Below are positions 18,705-28,210 of a stretch of DNA of 64,000 bases, piece by piece; the stretch's first letter is position 1; each line of letters begins with the position of its first letter. Source of the DNA: Flavobacteriaceae bacterium UBA7302 (GTDB lineage: Bacteria; Bacteroidota; Bacteroidia; Flavobacteriales; Flavobacteriaceae); NCBI GenBank assembly GCA_002471825.1, contig DKQS01000011.1, forward strand, positions 1 through 64,000, written 5' to 3'. The translations under genes and the position numbers were made by a program. The notes beneath the pieces were generated by a model. It was not told where the DNA came from, did no database searches, and saw only the letters and a list, made by a program, of their open reading frames with translations.

Positions 18705-19163
18705 ATGGATGACATGAAAATTATTTCGATTCGTGAGCACCCTCAATATGAAAAAGAGGCCATCCAATATTTTCAAAACAAATGGCCTAGTGTTGCACCT
18801 CAAATCTACTATGATGCTATACATTATGCCTTGACTGGCAAAGACAATCTACCTCAATGGTATCTTTTACAGAAGAATGATGAGATTATTGGTTGTGCTG
18901 GATTAATCACCAATGACTTTATAAGTAGGGGTGATTTATACCCATGGCTTTGTGCTTTGTTTATCGAAGAGGAACACCGAGGAAATGCCTATCCCAAATT
19001 CCTATTTGAAAAGGCAAAAAGCGATACCAAAGCTTTTGGGTTTAAGAATTTATATTTGAGTACTTCCCATGTTGATTACTACGAACGATATGGGTTCGAA
19101 TACATAGGAGATGGTTTTCATCCATGGAATGAAACTTCTCGAATTTACAGCATCAAAGTTTAA
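18705..19163 (+). CDS. GNAT family N-acetyltransferase
   Basis: 152 residues. The acetyl-CoA loop is EEHRGNAYPKFLFEKA at ~92-107 and the C-terminal part has the usual STSHVDYYERYGFEYIG. It starts 5 bp after the VOC gene. The start at 18705 gives MDDMK; an in-frame ATG nine bases later is an alternative. Substrate not predictable. Confidence 0.85.
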   Translation: MDDMKIISIREHPQYEKEAIQYFQNKWPSVAPQIYYDAIHYALTGKDNLPQWYLLQKNDEIIGCAGLITNDFISRGDLYPWLCALFIEEEHRGNAYPKFLFEKAKSDTKAFGFKNLYLSTSHVDYYERYGFEYIGDGFHPWNETSRIYSIKV

Positions 19164-19182
19164 TGACAAATAGCCAAAGCAT

Positions 19183-19977
19183 ATGAAACTTCTTATTCGA
19201 TGTATTGCTTTTTTGGCCACAATTGCATGTGTACTAGCTATTTACAATAATGATTTTTATCAAGATGACAATTGGACCAAGGCGCAATGGCTTGGTCAAG
19301 ACCTCATCACCCTCACCGTTGCAGTGCCTTTGTTGTTGTTTAGTCTAAAGCGTGGTATTGGACAACATCGAATCAAATGGTGGATGCTAAATACAGGTCT
19401 TCTCCTCTATTTTGCTTACACGTATAGCTTTTTTGTTTTCAGTTCCAAACTGAGCTTCTTGTATTTCTTTCAAATTGGAATATTCGGATTTTCCATCGTC
19501 GGATTTATTCGCTCCTGTTTATTACTATCTCATGAAAAAGTGCGGTTCTCTTTCCCTAGGACCAACATTAAATTGGCCATCGTATCCTATTTTTTTACTA
19601 TTGCCTCAATGCTGGCCTTTCTATGGATCAAGGATATTGTCTCACATTTAAACAGTAGCATTCATCAATCAAATACCTTTGATGGTGCCCCTCCCTTAAT
19701 AACTTATGGACTTGATCTCGGTCTCATCATTCCACTCATGATTGCCACTGGATTAATGCTATATTGGAAAGAGCGTTGGGGGTATATTCTTACGGGTATC
19801 GTACTTACAAAAACCAGTACGCTAGGTTTCGCCATGATGGCCATGAACGTCAGCATGCATTTGCAACACATCAATCCAGATTACCTTATCATCCTTATTT
19901 GGACCTTGATTGGCGTCTTAGGTACCCTTCTCACGATTTTCTATTTGGAGAACCTCAGATTTCATGTAGATCCTTAA
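19183..19977 (+). CDS. Polytopic membrane protein of unknown function
   Basis: 264 residues with about seven hydrophobic segments (roughly 3-20, 38-56, 64-82, 88-110, 127-145, 170-192, 198-220 and a last one at 228-252). There are no charged catalytic motifs; a short acidic loop DFYQDDNWTKAQWLGQD follows the first helix. It starts 19 bp after the acetyltransferase stop, so probably the last gene of that unit. Not recognised as any transporter family. Confidence 0.7.
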   Translation: MKLLIRCIAFLATIACVLAIYNNDFYQDDNWTKAQWLGQDLITLTVAVPLLLFSLKRGIGQHRIKWWMLNTGLLLYFAYTYSFFVFSSKLSFLYFFQIGIFGFSIVGFIRSCLLLSHEKVRFSFPRTNIKLAIVSYFFTIASMLAFLWIKDIVSHLNSSIHQSNTFDGAPPLITYGLDLGLIIPLMIATGLMLYWKERWGYILTGIVLTKTSTLGFAMMAMNVSMHLQHINPDYLIILIWTLIGVLGTLLTIFYLENLRFHVDP

Positions 19978-20147
19978 GATACAATTCGTTAACACTACAT
20001 CGATTTCTTTTTAACATTTAGAATTTCAATATTAAATCCTTGTTAAATATGCATCTCTATGGAAGGTTATTGGAGCTTTCTTAATACTTTTGTTTAAGAT
20101 TTATTATATTTTGTTAAACAATTTATGGTAACATCCTAAAAAAATAC

Positions 20148-20308
20148 ATCAGAGGGTCGTACGATGCCGTGAAGTGGTTGGTGTTGAAAGAATTTTGGCA
20201 TCGTACCTCTGATTCTGATGCAAGACGAATCTCGTCTTCCAAATGAGTATCGAAAAAAGAAACTAGATTGATTTGAACATAAAGCCTGGCAATTGCAAGG
20301 CTTTTTTG
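20148..20308 (+). ncRNA. Candidate structured RNA with three hairpins ending in a terminator
   Basis: There is no convincing protein here, but three successive helices are. (1) 20148-20213: ATCAGAGG..GTACGATGCC pairs with GGCATCGTAC..CTCTGAT around a ~28-base loop. (2) 20222-20238: AAGACGA / TCGTCTT with a 3-base loop. (3) 20281-20304: AAAGCCT / AGGCTTT followed by a T-run, an intrinsic terminator. A second CTGATG at 20215-20220 could compete with CTCTGAT for CATCAG at 20147-20152. Weak promoter-like TTTG (20110) and TAACATCC (20129) lie upstream. It could be a free small RNA of ~165 nt or the structured 3' end of the preceding transcript. Confidence 0.6.
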
Positions 20309-20360
20309 TTTTTTGATCATTTTGAACCACAGTTCCTCGCATTCCCGAACCCATCTCCAT

Positions 20361-20460
20361 TAATTCATTCAATTATTAGATCATTAAATTATTGAATTAT
20401 TTGATTATTGAATTATTAAATTATTAGATTATTAGATTATTAATCCATTAAATAATTGAT
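20361..20460. repeat. AT-rich degenerate short tandem repeat
   Basis: About 100 bp of near-pure A/T made of an irregular 7-11 base unit (ATTATTGAATT, ATTATTAGATT, ATTAAATT variants) between the RNA candidate and the CheB-CheR-kinase gene. It may be a flexible or bent promoter-upstream tract, and is prone to slippage. Confidence 0.7.
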
Positions 20461-20537
20461 ATCCAAAACCATGACAAATGTCATTTGTGCAACTCTAAGC
20501 ATTTGATTAAATTTATGATAATAAACTTTAATCAATC

Positions 20538-23500
20538 ATGGCCAACGAAAAAGATTTCTATGTAGTTGCGATTGGCGCATCTGCTGGAGGACTAGAAGCA
20601 GTACAAACTTTTTTTGATCACATTCCCAAAAATACGGGTGCAGCTTATGTTGTTATTCAACATTTATCTCCTGATTTTAAAAGTCTCATGCCCGAATTGC
20701 TTTCCAAGCATACCCATATGAAAATTTTTACGGCAGAGCACGGTCAAAAAATCAAACCAAATTGCGTGTATTTGAACAATCGCAATAACAATATTGGAAT
20801 TGAAAATGATCAATTTGTGTTGATTGACAAAGATCCGAAAGAACAACTGAACTTGCCCATTGATATTTTCTTCCATATGGTCGGAAAGGCTTTCAAAGAG
20901 AAATCGATTGGAGTAATCTTATCAGGTACAGGTTCTGACGGGTCTAGAGGAATCAAAACCATCAAGGAAGAAATGGGAACCATTTTTGTTCAAGATCCCG
21001 ATACTGCACAGTTCGACGGGATGCCCAACTCTTCCATCCTTACCAATTTACCAGATTTTATTCTGCCAGTAGAAAACATGGCTGAAACCATCGTTAACTA
21101 CACCAAGAATAGTTCGAAACATTTTAAGGCGCTCGAAATTGATGATGTGGAAACGGCCAGCCTGGATAAGGAAAGTACTTTTCAAACCATATTATCGGTC
21201 ATTTATAAGCATACAGATGTCAATTTTAAGAAATACAAGGTAAATACCTTATTACGACGTCTTGAAAAACGAATGAATCTTCACAACATCAAAACCCTTG
21301 AAGATTACCTTCGGTTTTTAATTTCAAGTGATGAAGAAAAAGAAGCAATCAACAATGAATTCTTAATTGGTGTTACGAGCTTTTTCAGAGATAAAAAAGC
21401 TTATGAAGTAATGCGAGAGAAAGTGGTCCCCGAACTCTGTAACAAAAAGGGCAATGACGAAGTTATCCGTATTTGGGTACCAGGATGTTCAAGTGGTGAA
21501 GAAGTTTATTCGTTAGCGATTCTATTTGAAGATTACATTCAACGCAATCGCCTCAACATTTCCTATAAAATTTTTGCAACCGATATTGATAAAAAAGCAT
21601 TGAATTTTGCCAGTATGGGGAACTACCCCATTAACAATGCAGAAGATATTGATAAAGAAATCCTAGAGCGTTATTTCTTAAAATCGGGCGGCAATTTAGA
21701 AATTACGAATAAGGTGAGAGAAAAAATTATTTTCTCCTATCATGACGTTACGAAGGATCCACCATTTATAAAGGTTGATTTGATCTCTTGTCGCAATCTT
21801 TTGATTTATTTATCCAACGAAACCCAAAAAACCGTATTAGCTGGATTCCAATTTTCATTGAATCAAGATGGCGTGCTCTTTTTAGGAAGCAGCGAATCCC
21901 TTGGACCAATTAGTAATTTGTTTTCCATCATTGATAACAAATACAAAATTTATCAAAATTTAAAAGCCATAAAGCGCATCAACAAAGGGAACAAACTGTA
22001 CACCTATTCAAAAATGCGTACCATCAATCCACTTCAAGGATTGTCTTTAAAGCAGCAAAATCAGTCGAGCACCAAACACAGTGAAGCTCATTATTACAAG
22101 ATATTAAGTCAAAAACATGCCCCTGTGAGCGTTTTTGTTGACAAGGAATGTAATGTTGAGTTTATGGTTGGGGACTTTAAAAAATGGTTCAATCAATCCG
22201 ACGGATCTTTCTCATCGAATTTGTACCAAATGGTTTCACAAGAACTGGCAACCGTTATAAAAAACGGTTTGCGAAAGGTAGATGAAACCAAAAGTTCGGT
22301 GGAAATAAAAAACCTAGTTTACAAGAACAATGGTGAAGATTTGGTAACCAATTTATATTTTGAAGTAGCCGAGAACCCTTCTTTGCGGAATCAAAAGTAC
22401 CTGATTCAATTTGGAGAGGGAGAAATAAGCAAGGCCGAAGAACAAATCATTTTATCTGACAACGACGTTTCCAATTTTTCAAAACAACGAATTGAAAGTC
22501 TAGAACAAGAGCTCAAACAAAAAAGTCACGAACTTCAAAACATTGTTGAAGAGCTTGAAACGAGTAATGAGGAATTACAAAGTTCCAATGAGGAATTAAT
22601 GTCTTCCAATGAGGAATTACAAAGTTCCAATGAAGAATTGCAATCGGTAAATGAGGAATTATACACCGTAAATTCTGAATTCCAAGAAAAAAATAGGGAA
22701 TTAGAAGATCTGAACAATGACATGAACAACCTATTGACTAGTTCAGACATTGGTACCCTTTTCTTGGATGCACAACTGAACATTCGAAAATATACGCCAG
22801 AAATCAAGAAGGTATTTAACCTAGAGCCTAGTGACATAGGGCGATCCTTAACCTCTTTCACTTCAAATTTTAATACAGAAATTCGAAAGACCATTATCGA
22901 TAATGCTCGAAGAGCATTGGACGATTTAAAAACTTTTGAAAATGAAGTGCAAGACATTCATGGGAATTGGTATTTGAAACGAATTAGTCCATTTGTAACA
23001 CTCGATAAAAAGATTGATGGTGTGGTGATTGCCTTTGTTCGTATCAATCAATTGAAAGAAAAAGAAGAAGAATTGAAACGAAACCGCTTCCATTTGAACA
23101 AGGCGCAAGCAGTGACCAAAGTGGGTAGCTGGTATTTGGATGTGAAGACCAATGAAATTACCTGGACCAAAGAGATGTACAAGATGTTCGAAATGGATTA
23201 CATGGCACCTGTACCAAGTTTTTCAGAACACAAAAAGTTTTGGACCGAGTCCTCTTGGAAATTGATCAATTCTTCCATTGAAAACGCCATTGCAAACGCT
23301 ACTCCTTATCAAATTGAAGTAGAGATGGAATCTTCAATCGGCACGAATAAATGGCTTTGGGCAAAAGGTGAGCCATTGCAAAATGAAGATGGAGAAGTAT
23401 ATGCCATATGGGGAGTTTCCCAAGACATCACAGAACGCAAACAACAGGAATTGCGACTTATTGAGGCACAACAGAAAGCCGAAACAGCCAATATTTACAA

Positions 23501-24614
23501 GAATCAATTTTTAGCCAATATGAGTCACGAAATCCGCACACCAATGAACGGATTACTCGGTTTTGCCAACATGTTGCGAAAAGATGATCTTGATGTTGAA
23601 ACTCGAAACTCTTATGTAGACATCATTGAAAGTTGTACCAAGCAATTATTGAACTTGACCAACGACATCATTGATATTTCTAAAATTGAAGCTGGTGAGC
23701 TTCAAATCAATAAAGGAAGCTGTCATTTAGGCAATTTGTTTAGAGAACTCGAGACAACTTTTAATGAAATAAAAAAACAGGATGAAAAACATCAAGTGAA
23801 ACTACGCACGATTATTCCGAAGTCTTTGGATAATTTGGTGGTAGAAAGTGATGCTACTCGATTAAAGCAAGTGCTTTCCAATTTAATTGATAACGCATTG
23901 AAATTCACCCAAAAAGGTCTGGTAGAGTTCGGTTACAACGTGCATGACTCAAAGCTCATCATCACGGTTTCTGACACGGGATTGGGGATGTCTAAAGACA
24001 AATTAACCCTGATTTTCGAACGTTTCCAACGACTTGAAAATAAGGATAGCGCTAAAACCAAAGGAACAGGCTTAGGGTTAACCATTTCAAAAGGTATCGT
24101 TGATTTACTCGGAGGTACTATTGATGTGCAATCTGAATTGGGCAAAGGAAGCACCTTTACCATTACGCTACCTCATAAAAAAGTTAGTAAGACAAAAAAA
24201 TCAGAAAAAACCAAGAAACGTACTAAGAACAATACGATGTTGGATTGTAAAAAGATTTTAGTTGCTGAAGATGATTATGCCAATCGATTGTTCTTGAAGG
24301 AAATTCTGAAAGATTTACCAGTACAGACCATTTGGGCCAAAAATGGGGAGGAAGCAGTAGAGAAGTTTGTCGAAAACGAAGACATTTGCATCACTCTGAT
24401 GGACATCCGTATGCCTATTTTGGATGGGTATGAGGCTACAAAACAAATTTTAAAAGTAAATCCTAAGGCGAAAATAATTGCGCAGACATCCTATGCGATG
24501 ACCAGTGACAAAGAACGCTGTTTACAGGAGGGATTTGTTGATTACATTACCAAACCAATTGATAATGATGTACTGATTGAAACCATGAAAAAGTGGGTAA
24601 CAGAAGAAGTTTAG
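20538..24614 (+). CDS. CheB-CheR-PAS-histidine kinase-receiver fusion protein
   Basis: 1358 residues. CheB methylesterase, 5-190, has an intact triad: Ser15 (GASAGG), His42 (VIQHLSP), Asp134 (GSDGSRG). CheR methyltransferase, ~205-470, has the SAM motif VPGCSSGEEVYSL near 318. A coiled coil at ~660-730 is built of SNEELQS repeats. Two PAS-like domains follow (~735-850, ~865-975), then HisKA with His997 (NMSHEIRTPMNG), HATPase_c (NLIDNALKF, DTGLGMS, GTGLGLT) and a receiver with Asp1289 (LMDIRMP). CheB lacks its own regulatory receiver. Enzymes that normally modify chemoreceptors are thus linked to a phosphorelay. No chemoreceptor gene is adjacent. Confidence 0.95.
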   Translation: MANEKDFYVVAIGASAGGLEAVQTFFDHIPKNTGAAYVVIQHLSPDFKSLMPELLSKHTHMKIFTAEHGQKIKPNCVYLNNRNNNIGIENDQFVLIDKDPKEQLNLPIDIFFHMVGKAFKEKSIGVILSGTGSDGSRGIKTIKEEMGTIFVQDPDTAQFDGMPNSSILTNLPDFILPVENMAETIVNYTKNSSKHFKALEIDDVETASLDKESTFQTILSVIYKHTDVNFKKYKVNTLLRRLEKRMNLHNIKTLEDYLRFLISSDEEKEAINNEFLIGVTSFFRDKKAYEVMREKVVPELCNKKGNDEVIRIWVPGCSSGEEVYSLAILFEDYIQRNRLNISYKIFATDIDKKALNFASMGNYPINNAEDIDKEILERYFLKSGGNLEITNKVREKIIFSYHDVTKDPPFIKVDLISCRNLLIYLSNETQKTVLAGFQFSLNQDGVLFLGSSESLGPISNLFSIIDNKYKIYQNLKAIKRINKGNKLYTYSKMRTINPLQGLSLKQQNQSSTKHSEAHYYKILSQKHAPVSVFVDKECNVEFMVGDFKKWFNQSDGSFSSNLYQMVSQELATVIKNGLRKVDETKSSVEIKNLVYKNNGEDLVTNLYFEVAENPSLRNQKYLIQFGEGEISKAEEQIILSDNDVSNFSKQRIESLEQELKQKSHELQNIVEELETSNEELQSSNEELMSSNEELQSSNEELQSVNEELYTVNSEFQEKNRELEDLNNDMNNLLTSSDIGTLFLDAQLNIRKYTPEIKKVFNLEPSDIGRSLTSFTSNFNTEIRKTIIDNARRALDDLKTFENEVQDIHGNWYLKRISPFVTLDKKIDGVVIAFVRINQLKEKEEELKRNRFHLNKAQAVTKVGSWYLDVKTNEITWTKEMYKMFEMDYMAPVPSFSEHKKFWTESSWKLINSSIENAIANATPYQIEVEMESSIGTNKWLWAKGEPLQNEDGEVYAIWGVSQDITERKQQELRLIEAQQKAETANIYKNQFLANMSHEIRTPMNGLLGFANMLRKDDLDVETRNSYVDIIESCTKQLLNLTNDIIDISKIEAGELQINKGSCHLGNLFRELETTFNEIKKQDEKHQVKLRTIIPKSLDNLVVESDATRLKQVLSNLIDNALKFTQKGLVEFGYNVHDSKLIITVSDTGLGMSKDKLTLIFERFQRLENKDSAKTKGTGLGLTISKGIVDLLGGTIDVQSELGKGSTFTITLPHKKVSKTKKSEKTKKRTKNNTMLDCKKILVAEDDYANRLFLKEILKDLPVQTIWAKNGEEAVEKFVENEDICITLMDIRMPILDGYEATKQILKVNPKAKIIAQTSYAMTSDKERCLQEGFVDYITKPIDNDVLIETMKKWVTEEV

Positions 24615-24649
24615 TATCGAATAATAATTAGGTTGAAAATTCGTAAACC

Positions 24650-25198
24650 ATGGAATACATTGAAAAAGTTTCGTACCAGGTAGATAAGTCCAACACCATT
24701 GTAGAAGTTTCGGACGATTGGATAAAAGCCGCCACCGTTGGTCAAGCCGATGATTTGACTGTGAAAGAGAAAGTAATTGGAAGGTCTATATTGTCCTACA
24801 TTGTGGGTGAAGCAACCAAAATGTATTATCAAGTGGTATTCGGGAAATGTCGAAGATTGGGTAAAGAACATACCATCAATTATCGTTGTGATTCACCTAG
24901 CCATAAGAGATTCATGCAAATGGTGATCAAGCCAGACACGAATGAGAGTTTGAATATCAATAATTATTTGTTACGGGAAGAGCCTTTTAACAATCCTGTG
25001 CACATAGAAGAGACCACAGGTAATTTTAGAAACCCAACGCAACGATGCAGTATTTGCAACAAATTGAAATTATCCAAAACAGACGATTGGAAAGCACCAG
25101 AGGAATTGTCAAAAGAAGAAAGTAAAGAATACATCGTTATTCATACCATTTGTCCTTCCTGCCATGGCAAAGATTGGCGGAGCAATCAAAAGAATTAA
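24650..25198 (+). CDS. PAS-like protein with C-terminal zinc-ribbon-type cysteines
   Basis: 182 residues. The first ~110 resemble a reduced PAS sensor (VSYQVDKSNTIVEVSDDWIKAA, then GRSILSYIVGEATKMYYQVVF). The C-terminal part carries two Cys pairs, CSICNKLK and CPSCHGKDW, spaced about 40 residues apart, a likely zinc-binding site; further cysteines occur at FGKCRR and YRCDSP. The gene sits 36 bp after the CheB-CheR-kinase and before a PAS kinase, so it is probably a component of the same signalling route. No output domain is recognisable. Confidence 0.7.
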   Translation: MEYIEKVSYQVDKSNTIVEVSDDWIKAATVGQADDLTVKEKVIGRSILSYIVGEATKMYYQVVFGKCRRLGKEHTINYRCDSPSHKRFMQMVIKPDTNESLNINNYLLREEPFNNPVHIEETTGNFRNPTQRCSICNKLKLSKTDDWKAPEELSKEESKEYIVIHTICPSCHGKDWRSNQKN

Positions 25199-25338
25199 AA
25201 AAGAAAGCATTAAATTGTTAAAAAAGAAACAAACAAACAACCAAGATAAATTGGAAAAATCATTGAAAATCACTACCTTAGAAAACATGCGTTGACTGAT
25301 TTTTGTGAGATTGAAGAATTATGTAATTAAACATAGCT

Positions 25339-26505
25339 ATGCCCTCAAAAAATGCTATACAAAAAGACCACTATTTAAAGCAAGAGCTTTACGAACTCAT
25401 CCATAAAGACAATTCTTTATTTGATGCCCTTCAAGACAGCTCCTTGGACGGCTTGTGGTATTGGGATCTTGAAAATCCAGAAAACGCTTGGATGAGCGAT
25501 AAGGGTTGGACCGCCTTAGGTTACAATCCAGAAGAGATGGGAAACAGTCTTGTGGCCACGCAAGAAATGATCAATCCGTCTGACTTAAAAATTGCCACGC
25601 AAAACTTAGAAAAACACCTAAAAAACCCAGATCATCCTTACGATCAAATTGTTCGGTACCGACACAAAGACGGGCATATGGTATACATGCGTTGCCGAGG
25701 AAAGGCCATCAGAGATAAAGATGGTAGGCCTACGCGTTTGATTGGAAGTCATGTTGATATTACGGAAGGCGTTGAACTGGGAATGCAAAAAGATATCAAT
25801 GCCGATTTGTTGCAATTGAATAAAGAATTAGAGAGTAAAAACAAAGAATTACAACAATTCACCTACATCACCTCTCACGATTTGCAAGAGCCATTAAATT
25901 CAATTTTATCCTTTTCTCGTTTATTGGAAACCAATCGAGATCGTTTGAATGAAATTGGAGAAAAGAGTTTGGATGTAATTGTCTATTCTGCCAATCGAAT
26001 GAAAGATTTCATTACGGCCTTACTTTTCTACTCACGAATTGGAAAAGAAAAGGAAAGGAAGCGCGTTGAGATGAGTAAAGTACTTCTCAATTTGAAAATT
26101 GATTTGCATGAGATGATTCAAAAAGACAAGGCACAAATCAATTATATCGGAAAAGTCACTGAATTAGACGTTTTTGAAAACGACTTCCACCAGTTGATTC
26201 TAAACCTTACCACCAATGCTTTTAAATACGTAGCTGATGATGTAACCCCTTTCTTAGTGATTGATGCCAAAGAGGATGATGAAAAAATAACCTTCTCTTT
26301 TGCTGATAATGGAATTGGTATTGAGGAACAGCACTTCGATCGAATCTTTGAAGTTTTTCAAAGACTGCATGCGGAGGACAAATACCATGGAACCGGTATT
26401 GGACTGGCGCATTGTAAACGTGTAGTAGAATTGCATGGAGGCGATATATGGTTGACCTCTACCCCGGGAAAAGGAACGACGTTTTATTTTACCATTAAAA
26501 AATGA
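25339..26505 (+). CDS. PAS-domain sensor histidine kinase
   Basis: 388 residues, soluble. A PAS/PAC domain lies at ~30-150 (SLDGLWYWDLENPENAWMSD ... RLIGSHVDITEG), a short coiled coil follows, then HisKA with His180 (YITSHDLQEPLNS, the phytochrome/bacteriophytochrome-like HisKA subgroup) and HATPase_c (NLTTNAFKY, DNGIGIE, GTGIGLA). It is followed 6 bp later by a receiver protein, the probable cognate partner. A 140-bp gap separates it from the zinc-ribbon gene. Confidence 0.94.
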   Translation: MPSKNAIQKDHYLKQELYELIHKDNSLFDALQDSSLDGLWYWDLENPENAWMSDKGWTALGYNPEEMGNSLVATQEMINPSDLKIATQNLEKHLKNPDHPYDQIVRYRHKDGHMVYMRCRGKAIRDKDGRPTRLIGSHVDITEGVELGMQKDINADLLQLNKELESKNKELQQFTYITSHDLQEPLNSILSFSRLLETNRDRLNEIGEKSLDVIVYSANRMKDFITALLFYSRIGKEKERKRVEMSKVLLNLKIDLHEMIQKDKAQINYIGKVTELDVFENDFHQLILNLTTNAFKYVADDVTPFLVIDAKEDDEKITFSFADNGIGIEEQHFDRIFEVFQRLHAEDKYHGTGIGLAHCKRVVELHGGDIWLTSTPGKGTTFYFTIKK

Positions 26506-26511
26506 TGTATC

Positions 26512-27345
26512 ATGAAAAATCTTAAGCGCATAATGCTGATTGATGATGATACGAACGCGAACTTTTACAACAAATACATTTTAAATGAGCTAAACGACTC
26601 CTTAGACATCATTGAGATTTCCTGTGGAAAAGACGCCTTGGCTTACTTGAAAGAAAATACGGATCCCATAGACATCATTTTATTGGACATTAATATGCCA
26701 TTGATGAATGGTTGGAAGTTTTTGGAAGAATATGACAAATTTGACGCACCAAAAAAAGCACATACCATCATCTTTATGCTGACCTCTTCCATCAATCCTG
26801 ATGACAAAAAAAGAGTATTGAATTATCCTTATGTCAAGCAATTCTTCAACAAACCGCTGGATTTTGAAACCTTAGAACAAATTCTTGACATTTTCAGACA
26901 CTCTGTCGATTCAGAAAATCTTAGCGCTAGTGAAACGATTGTTTTTGATGAAAAAAATCAACTTGTCATAGCCTCTTATGTGGGAGTTTTGGACAAAGAC
27001 AAGGAAGTAAATTTTCTATCAGATGCAGCCGAGTTTAGTAAAACACATAATAGCAATTATATCTTGTTTGACATGACCGATGTGATTGAAAACTATGGTT
27101 TTTATGATCTCTATGAATTGAACAAGAACTTAATTTCCTTAACCGGACTTACCATACGACATCATTGTGCTTTTGTTTTTAAGGCAGACGACTCAAGTAC
27201 CAAATCGAGATTGGAATTCAAAGAATCCGTAGCCAAAAACTGGGGACAAGATATCTTTAAAAACTTCACCAATAAAGAGGAAGCCATTCAATGGCTAATC
27301 GAAAGAAGGGAAGCAAATCAAGGTCTGTTGAATTTCATGTTCTAG
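26512..27345 (+). CDS. Receiver protein with C-terminal STAS-like domain
   Basis: 277 residues. Receiver 5-130: acidic pair DDD at 11-13, phospho-acceptor Asp59 (ILLDINMPLMNG), Thr and Lys (MLTSS, FNKPLD). The C-terminal half (~140-277) is an alpha/beta region (YILFDMTDVIENYGFYDLYE) resembling SpoIIAA/STAS-like folds found in Bacteroidetes rather than a DNA-binding domain. Lying 6 bp after a PAS kinase, it is the likely phosphoryl acceptor. Output is probably by protein-protein interaction. Confidence 0.88.
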   Translation: MKNLKRIMLIDDDTNANFYNKYILNELNDSLDIIEISCGKDALAYLKENTDPIDIILLDINMPLMNGWKFLEEYDKFDAPKKAHTIIFMLTSSINPDDKKRVLNYPYVKQFFNKPLDFETLEQILDIFRHSVDSENLSASETIVFDEKNQLVIASYVGVLDKDKEVNFLSDAAEFSKTHNSNYILFDMTDVIENYGFYDLYELNKNLISLTGLTIRHHCAFVFKADDSSTKSRLEFKESVAKNWGQDIFKNFTNKEEAIQWLIERREANQGLLNFMF

Positions 27346-27382
27346 ATTGCGTTTACCCATCTTTCTTTCCTATTTTTATGGC

Positions 27383-28210
27383 ATGCAATTACGCGGACTT
27401 TTTACCATCTTCCTACTAGGTTTGTTGAGCACCTACTCAATCGGTCAAACCAAGCTCCTTACCTTTAATATTCGCTACGATAATAAAAACGATGGCCCAA
27501 ATTGGTGGGAACATCGAAAGGGTGATGTGGTTCAATTACTGTCCGAAAACGATCCTCATATCTTCGGATTACAAGAGGCTTTACCTCATCAAACAAAATT
27601 CATCCAAAAGCATTTATCGAACTATAAAGTGGTTAACTATTTGCGGGACGGACAAGACTCAAAAAGCGAAGGGTTACCCGTATTTTGGAAAAATGAAGCA
27701 TTGGAATTGGTTGCCTCAGAAGTATTTTGGCTTTCTGCAACTCCTAATACGGTATCAAAAGGTTGGGATGCCAACCTTAACCGCATATTGGTTTATTGTC
27801 AATTTAAAGACAAAAAAGACAATAGCACACTGCATGTTTTCAATGCACATTTTGACCATCTTGGAACAGAAGCACGATTAAAATCGGCCCAGTTAATTCT
27901 AAAAATAATCAAAGAGAAATCTCTTAATGATCAAAAAACCATCGTAATGGGGGACTTCAACGCCTTGCCAGACTCCCCTCCTATTCATACATTATTGAAA
28001 ACGTTGAAAGATTCGGCAGATCCAGTCTCGGCACAACAAGGAACCTTCACAAACTTTGATATTCAAAAGACCGCAAAAAATCGTATCGACTACATTTTCT
28101 ATAAAAATTTGAAAATCAAGAATCACGAAGTAATCACCACAAAAAGACCCAATGGATTATACCCTTCGGATCATTTCCCAATTATGATTGAAATAAAAAA
28201 GGAGCCATGA
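27383..28210 (+). CDS. Exported endonuclease/exonuclease/phosphatase family protein
   Basis: 275 residues from ATG 27383, chosen because it opens a clean signal peptide (MQLRGLFTIFLLGLLSTYSIGQ); the upstream TTG at 27347 is less likely. EEP motifs: LTFNIRYDN, IFGLQEAL (catalytic Glu), HVFNAHFDHLG, VMGDFNALPDS and final SDHFPIMIEI (catalytic Asp-His). Family members hydrolyse phosphodiesters or phosphomonoesters such as sphingomyelin, inositol phosphates or DNA; the substrate here is not clear. The stop overlaps the next gene's start by 4 bp (ATGA), so the two are translationally coupled. Confidence 0.88.
   Translation: MQLRGLFTIFLLGLLSTYSIGQTKLLTFNIRYDNKNDGPNWWEHRKGDVVQLLSENDPHIFGLQEALPHQTKFIQKHLSNYKVVNYLRDGQDSKSEGLPVFWKNEALELVASEVFWLSATPNTVSKGWDANLNRILVYCQFKDKKDNSTLHVFNAHFDHLGTEARLKSAQLILKIIKEKSLNDQKTIVMGDFNALPDSPPIHTLLKTLKDSADPVSAQQGTFTNFDIQKTAKNRIDYIFYKNLKIKNHEVITTKRPNGLYPSDHFPIMIEIKKEP

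Noticed and set aside
20148..20308. 6S RNA assignment for the three-hairpin RNA
   Set aside because: The 5' and 3' ends do not form the closing stem expected of 6S RNA; left as an unassigned candidate.
20123..20372. Minus-strand ORFs over the hairpin region
   Set aside because: They read through the inverted repeats and terminator of the RNA candidate and have no protein-like composition.
22535..22957. Serine/asparagine-rich minus-strand ORF of 140 codons
   Set aside because: It is the shadow of the SNEELQS coiled-coil repeat in the CheB-CheR-kinase gene.
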